A DNA stretch of 23,120 bases. Source: Thermoleophilia bacterium (GTDB lineage: Bacteria > Actinomycetota > Thermoleophilia > Gaiellales > SKUG01). Position 1 is the stretch's first letter. The number at the start of each line of letters is the position of its first letter. This document shows, piece after piece, positions 1 to 9,700 of the stretch. The stretch is taken from NCBI GenBank assembly GCA_020438525.1, contig JAGQUL010000005.1, positions 1 to 23,120 on the forward strand, written 5' to 3'. Made by a program: the position numbers and the translations under genes. The notes under the pieces are model-generated. The model did no database searches. It saw nothing but the letters and a program-made list of their open reading frames with translations, and was not told where the DNA came from.

Positions 1-980
1 TGTTCATCGCCACCGCGAACGTGCTCGACTCGATCCCGGGACCGCTGCGCGACCGCATGGAGGTGATCGAGTTCGACGGGTACACCGTGGACGAGAAGGT
101 GGAGATCGGCAGCCGCCACCTCTGGCCGCGCCAGCGCGATCGTGCGGGACTGCGCGAGGACGAGGTCACGATCTCGGACGAGACCGTGCGGACGATCGTC
201 ACCGAGTACACGCGCGAGGGCGGCGTGCGCCAGCTCGATCGCTCGCTCGCGACGGTCGCTCGCAAGACCGCGACCCGTGTCGTGGCCGGCGATGCGGAGC
301 TGCCGCTCGACGTGGACCCCGATCACGCGCGTGCCGCGCTCGGCAAGCGTCGCGTGTGGCAGGAGAGCGCCGAGCGAACCGCGGTTCCCGGAGTGGCGAC
401 CGGCCTCGCGGTCACCGGCACCGGTGGCGACGTGCTGTTCGTCGAGGCGACGGCGATGCCGAGCGCCAAGGGCGACGGCGAGCTGGTGCTCACCGGCCAG
501 CTCGGCGACGTGATGCGCGAGAGCGCTCGCATCGCGCTGAGCCACGTTCGCGCGAACTCGGAGCGGTTCGGCATCGACCCATCTGCCTTCGAGGGAAGGA
601 CGTTCCACCTGCACGTCCCCGCGGGCGCGATTCCGAAGGACGGCCCGAGCGCGGGTATCACCATGGCAACGGCGCTCGTGTCGCTGCTCACGGAACGTCC
701 GGTCCGACACACGATGGGCATGACCGGCGAGCTCACGCTGCAGGGGAAGGTGCTCCCCATCGGCGGGGTCAAGCAGAAGGTGCTGGCCGCGCATGCAGCA
801 GGTCTCACGGAGGTCATCGTCCCCGAACGGAACCGCTCCGACCTCGATGACGTACCCCGGGACGTCCGTGATGCGATGTCGTTCCACCCGTCGCTGCTGC
901 TGCACGAGGTGATCGACCGGGCGCTCGAGCCTGCACCGGTTGCCACCTCGACCGGGCCGGTGGGCACATCGCGGGGATGA
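1..980 (+). CDS. lon: Lon ATP-dependent serine protease, C-terminal part (5' end outside window)
   Basis: This is the C-terminal third of a Lon protease, the cytoplasmic AAA+ enzyme that unfolds and degrades damaged or regulatory proteins. The reading frame is open from the window edge (first full codon at 3). It begins inside the AAA+ module with FIATANVLDSIPGPLRDRME, a Lon signature, followed by the sensor-2 helix region containing EGGVRQLDR. The peptidase domain carries the catalytic serine in PKDGPSAG (codon 648-650) and the catalytic lysine in GGVKQK (codon 771-773), so the Ser-Lys dyad is intact. The C-terminus ends with a short Pro/Ser/Thr/Gly-rich tail after HEVIDRALE. The start and the N-terminal substrate-binding domain are not visible. 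The next gene begins 116 nt downstream behind its own possible promoter, so co-transcription is uncertain. Family identity is firm; the regulon and substrates cannot be read from here. Confidence 0.97.
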   Translation, partial: FIATANVLDSIPGPLRDRMEVIEFDGYTVDEKVEIGSRHLWPRQRDRAGLREDEVTISDETVRTIVTEYTREGGVRQLDRSLATVARKTATRVVAGDAELPLDVDPDHARAALGKRRVWQESAERTAVPGVATGLAVTGTGGDVLFVEATAMPSAKGDGELVLTGQLGDVMRESARIALSHVRANSERFGIDPSAFEGRTFHLHVPAGAIPKDGPSAGITMATALVSLLTERPVRHTMGMTGELTLQGKVLPIGGVKQKVLAAHAAGLTEVIVPERNRSDLDDVPRDVRDAMSFHPSLLLHEVIDRALEPAPVATSTGPVGTSRG

Positions 981-1010
981 AGAACCCGCATAGGCGTGCA
1001 GGCCTCGCCT
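971..1010 (+). terminator. Two short tandem inverted repeats at the end of lon, possible weak terminator
   Basis: GCGGG (971-975) pairs with CCCGC (985-989) across the lon stop codon, and AGGCG (992-996) pairs with CGCCT (1006-1010). Each has a 9-nt loop. No T-tract follows, so intrinsic termination in the classical sense is not shown. They may be chance pairings in GC-rich DNA. Confidence 0.22.
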
Positions 1011-1036
1011 GATCGCCCGCGAATCCCTGCTACGGT
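1009..1036 (+). promoter_or_regulatory. Possible promoter for the RND efflux gene cluster
   Basis: TACGGT at 1031-1036 resembles an actinobacterial -10 element. A weak -35 candidate, CTGATC at 1009-1014, lies 16 nt upstream with three matches to TTGACA. Initiation would fall near 1042 and leave a leader of about 55 nt containing GGGAG just before the ATG at 1097. This is pattern matching only. Confidence 0.3.
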
Positions 1037-1096
1037 GCCGGCGACCTGCGAACGGCCGGCCCGTGCGCACGTACCGAACCGATTCCGGGAGCCGCA

Positions 1097-4000
1097 ATGA
1101 AGTCGATCGTCAGCTGGTGCCTCGACCGGCGATCCGTCGTGATCCTCGCCACGGTGCTGGTGCTCGTGGGTGGCGTGTTCGGAGCAACGCAGCTTCGCCA
1201 GCAGCTGTTCCCGGACTTCGACTTCCCGTTCGCCATCATCACGATGGACGCGCCGGGAATGGATGCGCTGACCCTCGACGACCAGGTCGCACGGCCGGTC
1301 GACCGTGCGGTCTCGGCGGTCGAGGGGGTCGAGAACGTCACCACGGTGGCGTCCGAGGGCCGGCTTCGCGTGTATGCGGAGCTGTCGTACGGGCTCGATA
1401 CCGGCGCGATCGAGGACGACATCTCGAAGGCGATCGGCGAGCTCGACCTGCCGCCGGCCGTGGCCGATCCCGAGTTCGCGGGCGGCTTCCAGGACCAGGC
1501 CGTCGTGCTCGCCACGATCAGCGCCGACGACGGCGACCTGGCGTCGCTGACCGATTCCGCGTCGCAGGTGAAGGCCGACCTCGAAGCCGTCGACGGCGTG
1601 GGACGCGTCGACGTGGCAGGCGGCTCCGACCCGCGCATCCTCGTCCAGGTCAAGCCGCCGGCGCTCGCCGCCGGCGTGACCCCGCAGCAGGTTGCAGACG
1701 CGATCGAGGCGAGCGACTCGCGCGCCAACGTAGGTGTCGTGGCGAGCGGGAAGGGTCCCGTGGGCGTCGTCGTCGAGGGCGCGGACGTGTCGGGTGACAC
1801 CGATCGGCTGACGTCGCTCGTCGTGGACGGCCGCGAGCTCGGTTCGATCGCGACGATCCAGCAGATCGACGCCGCCGACAGCGGCTTCGCGCTCGTCAAC
1901 GGCAAGCCGGCGCTCACCGTGTCCGTGTTCCGCAAGACCGGGAGCGACGAGGTCTCGACCGTCGACGGCGCGGTGGACGTGCTCGACAAGGCCGGCACGG
2001 ACATCGACGGAGCGACCGTGTCGGTCCTGTACGAGACCGCAAGCGACATCCGCGCATCGATCAAGGGCCTGGTCGTAGAGGGCGCGCTCGGCGCGCTGTT
2101 CGCCGTGATCGTGATCTTCCTGTTCCTGCGCAGCGTACGCGGAACGCTCGTCGCGGCGGTGTCGATCCCCACGTCGATCGTGTTCGGCCTGCTCGCCGCG
2201 TGGATGCTCGGGCTGACGATCAACATCATCACGCTCGCCGGCCTGACCATCGCGATCGGTCGCGTCATCGACGACGGCATCGTGGTGCTCGAGAACATCC
2301 ACAAGCACCTCGAACGAGGCGAGCCGCGCCGCCGCGCGATGGTCGACGGCACCACCGAGGTCGCGACCGCGATCGCATCGAGCACGATCGCCACCGCGGC
2401 GGTGTTCCTGCCGATCGGACTGGTCGGCGGGCTGATCAGCGAGATCTTCCTGTCGTTCTCGATCATCGTCACGGTCGCACTGCTCGCATCGCTGCTCGTC
2501 GCGATCACCGTGATCCCCGTGATCGGCAGCTTCGTGCTGCGTCCCTCCGACTCGCCCCACGACCCCGACACGGATCGACTCGCGCGCGCGGTGGTGCCGG
2601 CCACGAGGTTCGGCATCCGCTGGCGCTGGCCGGTGCTCGGTGTCGCGCTGCTGTCGATGTTCGCCGTGTTCGGCGCCGTGGGCGCCGGTGCGATCCCCAC
2701 CCAGTTCCTGCCCAGCGAGGGCGCCGACCAGGTCTACGGCTCGGTGCAGCTGCCCCCCGGAACCAGCGCCGACGACGCGCGCAGGAAGCTCGCCCCGCTG
2801 GACAAGGCGATCGGCGCGGTCGACGGCCTCAAGGACGTGCAGCTGACCTACGGCATCCAGAGCGGCAACGCCGCGTTCGACCCGACGATCGGCACGAGCA
2901 CCGCGGAGTTCTTCCTGACCCTGAAGAAGGGCACCGACGGCCAGCAGGTCGAGAACGACCTGCGCGCGTTCGGCGAGCAGCAGTACCCGGGCGCGTTCGG
3001 CGTGCAGGTGCTCGAGGACGGCCCGCCGAGCGGCAGCTTCCAGGTCAACATCGACGGCAAGGACCTCGATTCGATCGCGACCGCAGCGCGGACGATCCAG
3101 GATCGGCTCGAGCAGGATGCGAAGTCGTGGAAGCTCGTCGAGATCGAGGCACAGGCCGCGCAGTCGATCCCGCAGGTGCTCGTGCGCCTGCGCCCCGACG
3201 TGAACGTCGACCCGGCCGCCGTTCAGGACACCCTGCGCGGCGTGACCACGCCGATCGACATCCCTGCGACCGGAGACGCGACCCCGATCAGCGTCGGGGC
3301 CGCGACCCAGGTGTCGGCCGACCCGAAGGTGCTCGGCGGCCTGCCGATCACCACGCGCGACGGAGCCACCGTCACGCTCGGCCAGGTCGCGACGTTCGAG
3401 CAGGTCGACGCGCCGTCGTTCGTGAACCGGGTCGACGGCACGCTCTCGGGCACGATCACCGCCCGCATCCTCGACCAGGACACCGCCGGCGTGACCAAGG
3501 ACATTCGCTCGGAGATCGAGAAGCTCGACCTGCCCAAGGGCGTGACGCTCGACTGGGACCAGGGCGACCAGGCCTTCGTGCAGGAGATGTTCACCGACAT
3601 GGGGATCGCGATGCTCGTGGCGATCACGCTCGTGTTCTTCGTGCTCGTGCTCTTCTTCGGATCGCTCGCGCACCCGTTCACGATCCTCGCCCCGATCCTG
3701 TTCAGCTTCATCGGCTCGTTCGGCGCGCTGCTGCTCACCGGCCGCGCGCTCGGCCTGCCGGCGATGATCGGGCAGCTGCTGCTGATCGGCATCATCGTGT
3801 CGAACTCGATCCTGCTCGTGGACGCGACCCTGAAGATGCGTCGACGCGGGCTGCACCGCGACGACGCGCTCGTCCACGCCGCGCAGCTGCGCGTCCGCCC
3901 CGTGCTCATGACCGCCGGTGCCACGATCGCCGCGCTCACGCCGCTCTCGCTCGGCATCTCGGGCGAGGGCGGGATCATCAGCAAGTCGCTCGGCACCGTG

Positions 4001-4159
4001 GTGATCGGCGGACTGCTCGTCGCCACGGCGCTCACGCTCGTGATCGTGCCGGCGGTGTTCCGCCTGCTCGACCGCGACCGCGACATGACCGCCCACGACG
4101 ACGAGGATCCCAGGTCCACGCCGGTCGACGAGCGCACGCCGGTGGCATCGGGAAGCTGA
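1097..4159 (+). CDS. RND-superfamily efflux transporter permease (AcrB/SwrC-like)
   Basis: A 1,020-residue inner-membrane RND permease, expected to expel substrates using the proton gradient. ATG at 1097 is preceded by GGGAG at a suitable distance. The topology is the RND duplication: TM1 at about residues 12-31, a large extracytoplasmic loop, TM2-6 at about 325-480, TM7 at about 510-534, a second large loop, and TM8-12 at about 835-990. TM4 keeps the paired acidic proton-relay residues (D392, D393 in GRVIDDGIVVLEN). In TM10, where AcrB has the relay lysine K940 followed by Asn, this protein has Ser902-Asn903 (IVSNSILLVD). The full length and internal repeat favour the HAE1/SwrC-like type over MmpL. 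No membrane-fusion protein or outer-membrane channel gene is adjacent, as expected in a monoderm. The lipoprotein gene starts 23 nt downstream, so it is probably the first gene of a small operon. The substrate is unknown. Confidence 0.93.
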   Translation: MKSIVSWCLDRRSVVILATVLVLVGGVFGATQLRQQLFPDFDFPFAIITMDAPGMDALTLDDQVARPVDRAVSAVEGVENVTTVASEGRLRVYAELSYGLDTGAIEDDISKAIGELDLPPAVADPEFAGGFQDQAVVLATISADDGDLASLTDSASQVKADLEAVDGVGRVDVAGGSDPRILVQVKPPALAAGVTPQQVADAIEASDSRANVGVVASGKGPVGVVVEGADVSGDTDRLTSLVVDGRELGSIATIQQIDAADSGFALVNGKPALTVSVFRKTGSDEVSTVDGAVDVLDKAGTDIDGATVSVLYETASDIRASIKGLVVEGALGALFAVIVIFLFLRSVRGTLVAAVSIPTSIVFGLLAAWMLGLTINIITLAGLTIAIGRVIDDGIVVLENIHKHLERGEPRRRAMVDGTTEVATAIASSTIATAAVFLPIGLVGGLISEIFLSFSIIVTVALLASLLVAITVIPVIGSFVLRPSDSPHDPDTDRLARAVVPATRFGIRWRWPVLGVALLSMFAVFGAVGAGAIPTQFLPSEGADQVYGSVQLPPGTSADDARRKLAPLDKAIGAVDGLKDVQLTYGIQSGNAAFDPTIGTSTAEFFLTLKKGTDGQQVENDLRAFGEQQYPGAFGVQVLEDGPPSGSFQVNIDGKDLDSIATAARTIQDRLEQDAKSWKLVEIEAQAAQSIPQVLVRLRPDVNVDPAAVQDTLRGVTTPIDIPATGDATPISVGAATQVSADPKVLGGLPITTRDGATVTLGQVATFEQVDAPSFVNRVDGTLSGTITARILDQDTAGVTKDIRSEIEKLDLPKGVTLDWDQGDQAFVQEMFTDMGIAMLVAITLVFFVLVLFFGSLAHPFTILAPILFSFIGSFGALLLTGRALGLPAMIGQLLLIGIIVSNSILLVDATLKMRRRGLHRDDALVHAAQLRVRPVLMTAGATIAALTPLSLGISGEGGIISKSLGTVVIGGLLVATALTLVIVPAVFRLLDRDRDMTAHDDEDPRSTPVDERTPVASGS

Positions 4160-4182
4160 GAATCGGGAACGGGACCCACACG

Positions 4183-4920
4183 ATGGCTCACCCTCCCCAC
4201 GATCACGTGCGACGACGACCCTCGGCCCGGCTTGGAACGCTGGTGCCGATGCTGCTGGTCGGTGCGCTCGTCGCAACCGGCTGTGGCTCCGATTCGTCGC
4301 CCGGCGCCGCGCTGAAGCAGGACGAGCCGGCCACGCCGAAGCCGGTCACCGTCCCGACGACCGACGAGGACCTCGACGCCGAGGTCGGCACGGCGACCGT
4401 GGCGCTGCTGCGCGGCGCCGGCTGCGAGCTCGGCACCTACCCGCTCGAGAAGGCCGAGCACGTCGACACCGTCGACGAGCTCGACCACAAGTCGTTCCCG
4501 CCGACGAGCGGCCATCACTTCGAGGTGTGGGCCCCGTTCGGCCTGTACGACGAGCCCGTCGCCGATGCGTACGCCGTGCACAACCTCGAGCACGGCGGCG
4601 TGACCGTGTGGTTCGGCAACGGCGTTCCGCAGGAAGACCAGGACGCGATCGCCGCGCTGCTCGATCAGGACGAGAAGTGGCTCGTGGCGCCGCGCACCGA
4701 CATGGACGGCCTGTTCTCGGGCGCGTGGGGCGTGGGGCTCTACTGTCCGACTGCAGCGCTCGACAAGCTCACGCCGGAGCAGCTCGCGGACGCGGTCGAC
4801 ACCTGGTACGGGGCGGTCGTGTCGACCGGCTCGCCGGCCGAGAAGGACGTACCCGCGTACGCCGGCTCGATGAAGGAGCCGGCTCCGGTCAAGGACATCT
4901 CGACCGAGGCACCGTTTTGA
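4183..4920 (+). CDS. DUF3105-domain lipoprotein
   Basis: A 245-residue exported protein of unknown function. The N-terminus has basic residues (VRRRPSARLG), a hydrophobic stretch (VPMLLVGALVA) and a lipobox-like end, LVATGC, with Cys34 as the probable lipidated residue. The position -3 Ala is less usual than Leu. The mature part carries the DUF3105 hallmarks: FPPTSGHHFEVW followed by an aromatic-rich GLYDEP segment, and HNLEHGGVTVWF, both rich in histidine and suggestive of a metal or ligand site. Two further cysteines (in GAGCELG and GLYCPT) could form a disulfide. ATG 4183 was chosen because it places the signal peptide at the N-terminus; a weak GGGA lies upstream. The frame stays open for about 2 kb further upstream, but that part lies antiparallel in phase within the RND gene and is not this protein. 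The stop codon overlaps the start of the next gene. The family is widespread in actinobacteria; its biochemical role is not established to my knowledge. Confidence 0.88.
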   Translation: MAHPPHDHVRRRPSARLGTLVPMLLVGALVATGCGSDSSPGAALKQDEPATPKPVTVPTTDEDLDAEVGTATVALLRGAGCELGTYPLEKAEHVDTVDELDHKSFPPTSGHHFEVWAPFGLYDEPVADAYAVHNLEHGGVTVWFGNGVPQEDQDAIAALLDQDEKWLVAPRTDMDGLFSGAWGVGLYCPTAALDKLTPEQLADAVDTWYGAVVSTGSPAEKDVPAYAGSMKEPAPVKDISTEAPF

Positions 4921-6566
4921 CCGGAGGCGACGACGACGTCGAGTACGACTGGATCGTCGTCGGATCCGGATTCGGCGGCAGCGTCGCCGCGCTCCGGCTC
5001 GCGGAGCAGGGCCATCGCGTGCTCGTGCTCGAGTGTGGTCGTCGCTTCGCCGACCACGAGCATGCGCGCAGCACCTGGGACCTTCGACGGTACTTCTGGG
5101 CACCGTCGCTCGGCCTGCGCGGAATCATGCGACTGTCGCTGTTCCGCGACGTGTTCATCGCGACCGGAGCCGGAGTCGGCGGCGGCAGCCTGGGCTACGC
5201 CAACACGCTGTACCGCCCGAACGACGAGGCGTTCTACGAGGCCGAGCAGTGGGCCGGGCTTGCAGACTGGAAGTCGGAGCTCGCCCCGCACTACGACACC
5301 GCAGAGCACATGCTCGGCGTTGCGGAGTACGGACCGCCGGGCGTGACCGACGAGCTGATCCGAACCCTCGGCCGCGACCTCGGCGTCGAGCACACGTTCC
5401 GCATGACTCGGGTCGGCGTGTTCCTGGGCGAGCCGGGCGTGGAGGTCGATGATCCGTACTTCGGTGGCGAGGGACCACGACGAAGCGGGTGCCAGCGCTG
5501 CGGCGCATGCATGATCGGGTGCCGACACAACGCGAAGAACACGCTCGTGAAGAACTACCTGTGGTTCGCCGAGCGCGCGGGAGCGACGATCGTTCCCGAA
5601 CGCGAGGTCACGCACCTGCGACCGCTCGACGAGCGCGGCAAACCGGACGTGGATGCGACCGGCGAGCACGGCTGGCAGGTCGAGACCGAGCACCCGGGTG
5701 CATGGCTGCGCCGGCGGCGACGCACGTACCGCGCGCGGCGCGGGGTCGTGGTCGCGGCGGGGGCCCTTGGCAGCACGCGGCTGCTGCTCAGGCAGCGCGC
5801 ACAGGGGACGCTGCCTCGACTGAGTGACCGTCTCGGCCACCTCGTCCGCACCAACTCCGAGTCGATCCTCGCCGTGACCGCCCCCGGCGACGGGCACGAC
5901 TTCTCGCAGACCGTCGCGATCTCGAGCAGCATCTACCCCGATCCGCACACGCACGTGGAGCCCGTCACGTACGGCGCGGGCGGTGGTGCGATCGGGCTGC
6001 TGTCGACGCTGATGGTCGGCGGCGGCACGCGCGTCACCCGCCCGCTCAAGTTCCTCGGCCAGTGCCTGCGTCACCCGATCCGGCTCGCCAAGGTCACGTG
6101 GCCGCACCGCTGGTCGCGACGCTCGTTCCTCGTGCTCGTGATGCAGTCCCACGAGAACGCGATCCGGCTGGTCGCGCGACGCCGCTGGCTGCGGCGGGGG
6201 ATCTCGCTGCGCACGAAGCAGGACGCCGGACACCCCAACCCGACCTTCCTGCCGATCGCCAACGAGAGCGCGATGCGGCTCGCGAAGATGGTGAACGGGA
6301 TCCCGCAGAGCAGCCTGACGGAGGCACTGTTCAACGTTCCCACCACCGCACACCTGCTCGGTGGCTGCACGATCGGTCGCGACCGGGACAGTGCGGTGGT
6401 CGATGCATCGCATCGCGTGTTCGGATACGACCGGCTGCTGGTGGTGGACGGCAGCACGATGCCGGCAAACGTGGGCGTGAATCCGAGCCTGACCATCACC
6501 GCGATGGCCGAACGCGCGATGCAGCTCGTGGCCGAGTCGGAGCGATCCGACGATCCGGTGTCCTGA
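4917..6566 (+). CDS. GMC-family FAD oxidoreductase, cholesterol-oxidase-like
   Basis: A 549-residue cytoplasmic flavoprotein that by family would oxidise a sterol or other alcohol. I chose TTG 4917 as the start: it shares bases with the TGA of the lipoprotein gene (TTGA), has GAGG at 4906-4909 with a 7-nt spacer, and leaves 13 residues before the Rossmann motif VVGSGFGGS (GxGxxG from G16). Following in order are a second FAD segment (GAGVGGGSLGYAN), a cysteine cluster CQRCGACMIGC (C192, C195, C198, C202), the VVVAAGALGSTRLLL strand-helix typical of the fold, and the C-terminal GMC signature with H479 in TAHLLGGC and N522 in GVNPSLTITAMAER. H479 and N522 match the His/Asn pair of cholesterol oxidases. 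No signal peptide is present. The substrate is not proven; other actinobacterial GMC dehydrogenases share these motifs. Its overlap with the lipoprotein gene implies coupled translation. Confidence 0.9.
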   Translation: MTGGDDDVEYDWIVVGSGFGGSVAALRLAEQGHRVLVLECGRRFADHEHARSTWDLRRYFWAPSLGLRGIMRLSLFRDVFIATGAGVGGGSLGYANTLYRPNDEAFYEAEQWAGLADWKSELAPHYDTAEHMLGVAEYGPPGVTDELIRTLGRDLGVEHTFRMTRVGVFLGEPGVEVDDPYFGGEGPRRSGCQRCGACMIGCRHNAKNTLVKNYLWFAERAGATIVPEREVTHLRPLDERGKPDVDATGEHGWQVETEHPGAWLRRRRRTYRARRGVVVAAGALGSTRLLLRQRAQGTLPRLSDRLGHLVRTNSESILAVTAPGDGHDFSQTVAISSSIYPDPHTHVEPVTYGAGGGAIGLLSTLMVGGGTRVTRPLKFLGQCLRHPIRLAKVTWPHRWSRRSFLVLVMQSHENAIRLVARRRWLRRGISLRTKQDAGHPNPTFLPIANESAMRLAKMVNGIPQSSLTEALFNVPTTAHLLGGCTIGRDRDSAVVDASHRVFGYDRLLVVDGSTMPANVGVNPSLTITAMAERAMQLVAESERSDDPVS

Positions 6567-6718
6567 TTCCATCCAGGTATCGATGGCGAATTCGTCGCGA
6601 TTCGACAGGCGACCTGATGTTGCACGCAGACGCTGACGATTCGCATATCGCACGACGATGGGTCGAATGACCCGGTTCCGGGCCAGAACCTCGCGGATCG
6701 CTCACAAACCGCTCAAAA

Positions 6719-6750
6719 TTCATGTTCCTTCGGCCGATACGCTCAGGGTG
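6719..6750 (+). promoter_or_regulatory. Possible promoter giving a leaderless transcript of the giant secreted-protein gene
   Basis: In an unusually AT-rich pocket (about 6700-6730), TACGCT at 6738-6743 fits the TANNNT -10 pattern of actinobacteria. The chosen GTG start at 6748 lies only 4 nt beyond it, which would put transcription start on or next to the initiation codon. No Shine-Dalgarno sequence precedes the GTG, which agrees with leaderless initiation. A convincing -35 is not seen; TTCATG at 6719-6724 is the nearest candidate. Confidence 0.35.
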
Positions 6751-9700
6751 AGTTTGCTTCGGGGGATCGAGTGTCGCACACGTGCATGGGTCACGCCCAT
6801 TGCCGTGCTTGCGATCGCTGCCCTGATCGCGGTGCCGTCGGCACCCGCCGCCGGTGCTCCCCCGACCGATGCCGCAACCGCCGCACCGGGCGCCGCCAAG
6901 CGAACGACCAAGCAGCGCGTCACCCGCAACCGGGCACCCCGCAGCGTGGCACGTCGCATCCAGTGTGCCGGCACGGTCGTTCCGGGCAAGGCAACCCGCC
7001 GCCTCAACAAGCTGCAGCGAGCACAGCTTCGCTACTTCGGCGCATATCGGATTCCGGGTCGCAAGGGCCGCAAGGCACGCAAGGGCCACCGCGCCGTCAA
7101 GGCGATCCCCGCTCGCTGGATCTGCCTGCGCAGCAAGGTCCAGGCGAACGCGACGCGCCGCCACACCCGCAAGCTCGGGCCCACGGGCAGCGATCGATCG
7201 GTCGGTTCCGTCACCTTCCCGACGACGCTCGACAAGCAGCTGACGATCGCGCTCCCGGGCGGCGATCGTGCGGGCTGGTCGATGCTCGGCGCGCCGAAGG
7301 TTCCCGCACAGCTGTACGCCGGTGGCGCGGTGTACTCGACCAGCGAGTACGACGTCGTGCAGGAGGTCGGCATGGGCCGCCTCAAGGAGTCGATCGTCGT
7401 GCATCGCCGCCAGGGCGTGAAGACGTGGCGCTGGAAGCTGCTCTGGAAGGGCGGCAGCGCACCGTTCGTCGCCGGCGACGGCACGATCCGCTACGGCACC
7501 AAGGTCGTGCTCGACCGGCCGTTCCTCGCGACGCGCACGGGTCGGCACCTGAAGGACCTCGACTGGCAGCTCGACGGCAGCACGCTCAGCCTCACGGTCG
7601 ACGACAGCCACGTCGCCGCGCCGTACGTGATCGACCCCGCATCCAGCTACCCGCAGTTCCTGTATCCGTCGTCGCGCAACGCCGACTACGTCCCCGGTAG
7701 CTCGACGATCAACGGCATGTTCTCCGCGCCTCCCGGCGCAACCGACACGGGTGACCTCGCCCGCGACCTCGACGATGGCAACAACCGCGACTACTACTTC
7801 TGGTCCAACGGCACCGTCAACTGGCCGGAGCCGTCGCTGATCACCAACGCGACCCAGCCCAACCCGCAGGACAACAACCCGCCCACGAGCAACGGCACCG
7901 GCTATGGCGCCTACGGCTGGGCACAGGAGCAGCTCGGCGGCGTCACGCTGCCCGGAGGCCCCTGGCAGATCCAGGCCCGAGTGCGCATCGACGACGCCGC
8001 GCCCAACAACCTCACCGTGCAGCTCAAGGCCCGCCTGTGGAAGGTCACCGCCTGGCCGAGCTCCACCAACTTCGTGCAGATCGCACCGCCGCCGAACCCC
8101 GACCCCGTACCCCTCACCGACTGGGTCACCGGCACGGCGCAGACCTATAACGCCGACAACCAGATCCGCGACCTGCTCATTCCCAACATCACGCCCAATG
8201 CCGGCTCGCTCGTGCTCGGCGTTGGCCAGCACGTGTTCATCGAGTACGCGCTGCACGTCGTGGACGACGGCGCGAACGGCGCCGACGCAGCGCTCTTCAC
8301 GAGCGACTGGAACACGTTCATCGACTTCGGCGCAGCGGCGACGAACACCCCCGGCAACGCGAACAACCTGCGGCTGTCGGCACCCACCACGGTGCAGCCG
8401 ACCGGCTGGACGAACGACAACACGCCGCGCCTTCGCGCCGACCTCGACGACCCGGACTGGTACCACCACATCGAGTACCAGATCTGCAGCGACCCGGCAT
8501 GCACGACCGTGGTGCGGTCGGGCACGTCGGCGTTCGGCCAGCTGATCGGCTCCACCAACGACGACTGGACGAGCGGCACGCTCGCCGACGGCGGTCCCTA
8601 CTACATGCGCGCGCGCACGGTCGAGGACGACTCGGTCGTGAACGGCGACGACCAGATCGGTGCGTGGACGACGATCACGCCGACCACCTGCACGGCGACC
8701 GACGTGGGCCCGTGCAGCCGCTTCTGGGTCGACACCGTGCTGCCGACCGGCGCGATCACCACCCCGTCCGGCACATGGAATCGTGGAACGGTGACGATCA
8801 GCGGCACCGCATCCGACGCGCTCAGCGGCGTGGCATCGGCAACCCTGCAGTGGACTCGCACCTCGCCGACCGCTGCCGGTCCGAGCTCGGCGGGCATCGC
8901 GTGCGCCGGCACGAGCCCCACGTGGAGCTGCTCGTGGAACACGGCGACCGCCGGGAACGGCACCTACACGCTCACGCTGACCGTGGTCGACAACGCCGGC
9001 AACGTCTACACCACGACGAGCAGCCCGTTCAACGTCGACAACACCGTCCCGAATCCGACTGCCTCGGTCAACGACGGGACCGGCGCCGACCTCACCTACG
9101 TCAACAGCCTCACCACGCTGTCGGCCAACTGGCCCGCCACCACCGACCCAGTGCCCGGCTCGGGCCTCGCACGCTACGAGTACTGCATCGCGACGGCCAC
9201 GAACTGTGGCGGCACGGTCGTGAAGGGCTGGACCAGCAACGGCCTGGCAACGACCCAGACGAGCGCGGGACTGGCGCTCGTCGAGGGCGGCACCTACTAC
9301 ACGTGCGTGCGCGCGATCGACGTGGCCGGCAACGTCTCCACCGTCACCTGCTCCAACGGCCAGACGGTCGACACGGTGCCGCCGACCAACCCGACCACCG
9401 TGAACGACGGCCTGGCAGCCGACATCGACTGGCTGACGAGCACGACCACGATCTCCGCCAACTGGAGCGGCGGCGGCGACACCCCCGGATCCGGCCTCGA
9501 TCGCTGGGAGTACTGCATCTCGACCGGCACCACGTGTACCGGCACCGTGCTCGCCCCGTGGACCTCCAACGGCACGACGACCAACGTCACGCGGGCGCTC
9601 GCGCTGACCGAGGGCGAGATCTACTACGTCTGCGTGCGCGCGTTCGACAACTCCGGCCTGCAGTCGATCGGCTCCAGCTGCTCGGACGGGCAGCGAGTCG

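Noticed and set aside
2200..4182. Upstream in-frame extension of the DUF3105 protein through the RND gene
   Set aside because: It would place the signal peptide and lipobox in mid-protein. ATG 4183 gives a normal lipoprotein N-terminus.
323..4276. A 1,317-residue open frame on the minus strand across lon and the RND gene
   Set aside because: The composition (Arg/His/Asp/Glu-rich, no domains) is typical of an antisense shadow in GC-rich coding DNA. The plus strand has clear family matches throughout.
6567..6657. Terminator hairpin after the flavoprotein gene
   Set aside because: Only short pairings are present (CCATC with GATGG, GCGA with TCGC) and no T-tract, so they cannot be told from chance.
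6658..6747. ATG 6658 or ATG 6667 as start of the giant protein
   Set aside because: No ribosome-binding site is present, and the signal peptide would lie about 30 residues too far in. GTG 6748 fits secretion better.
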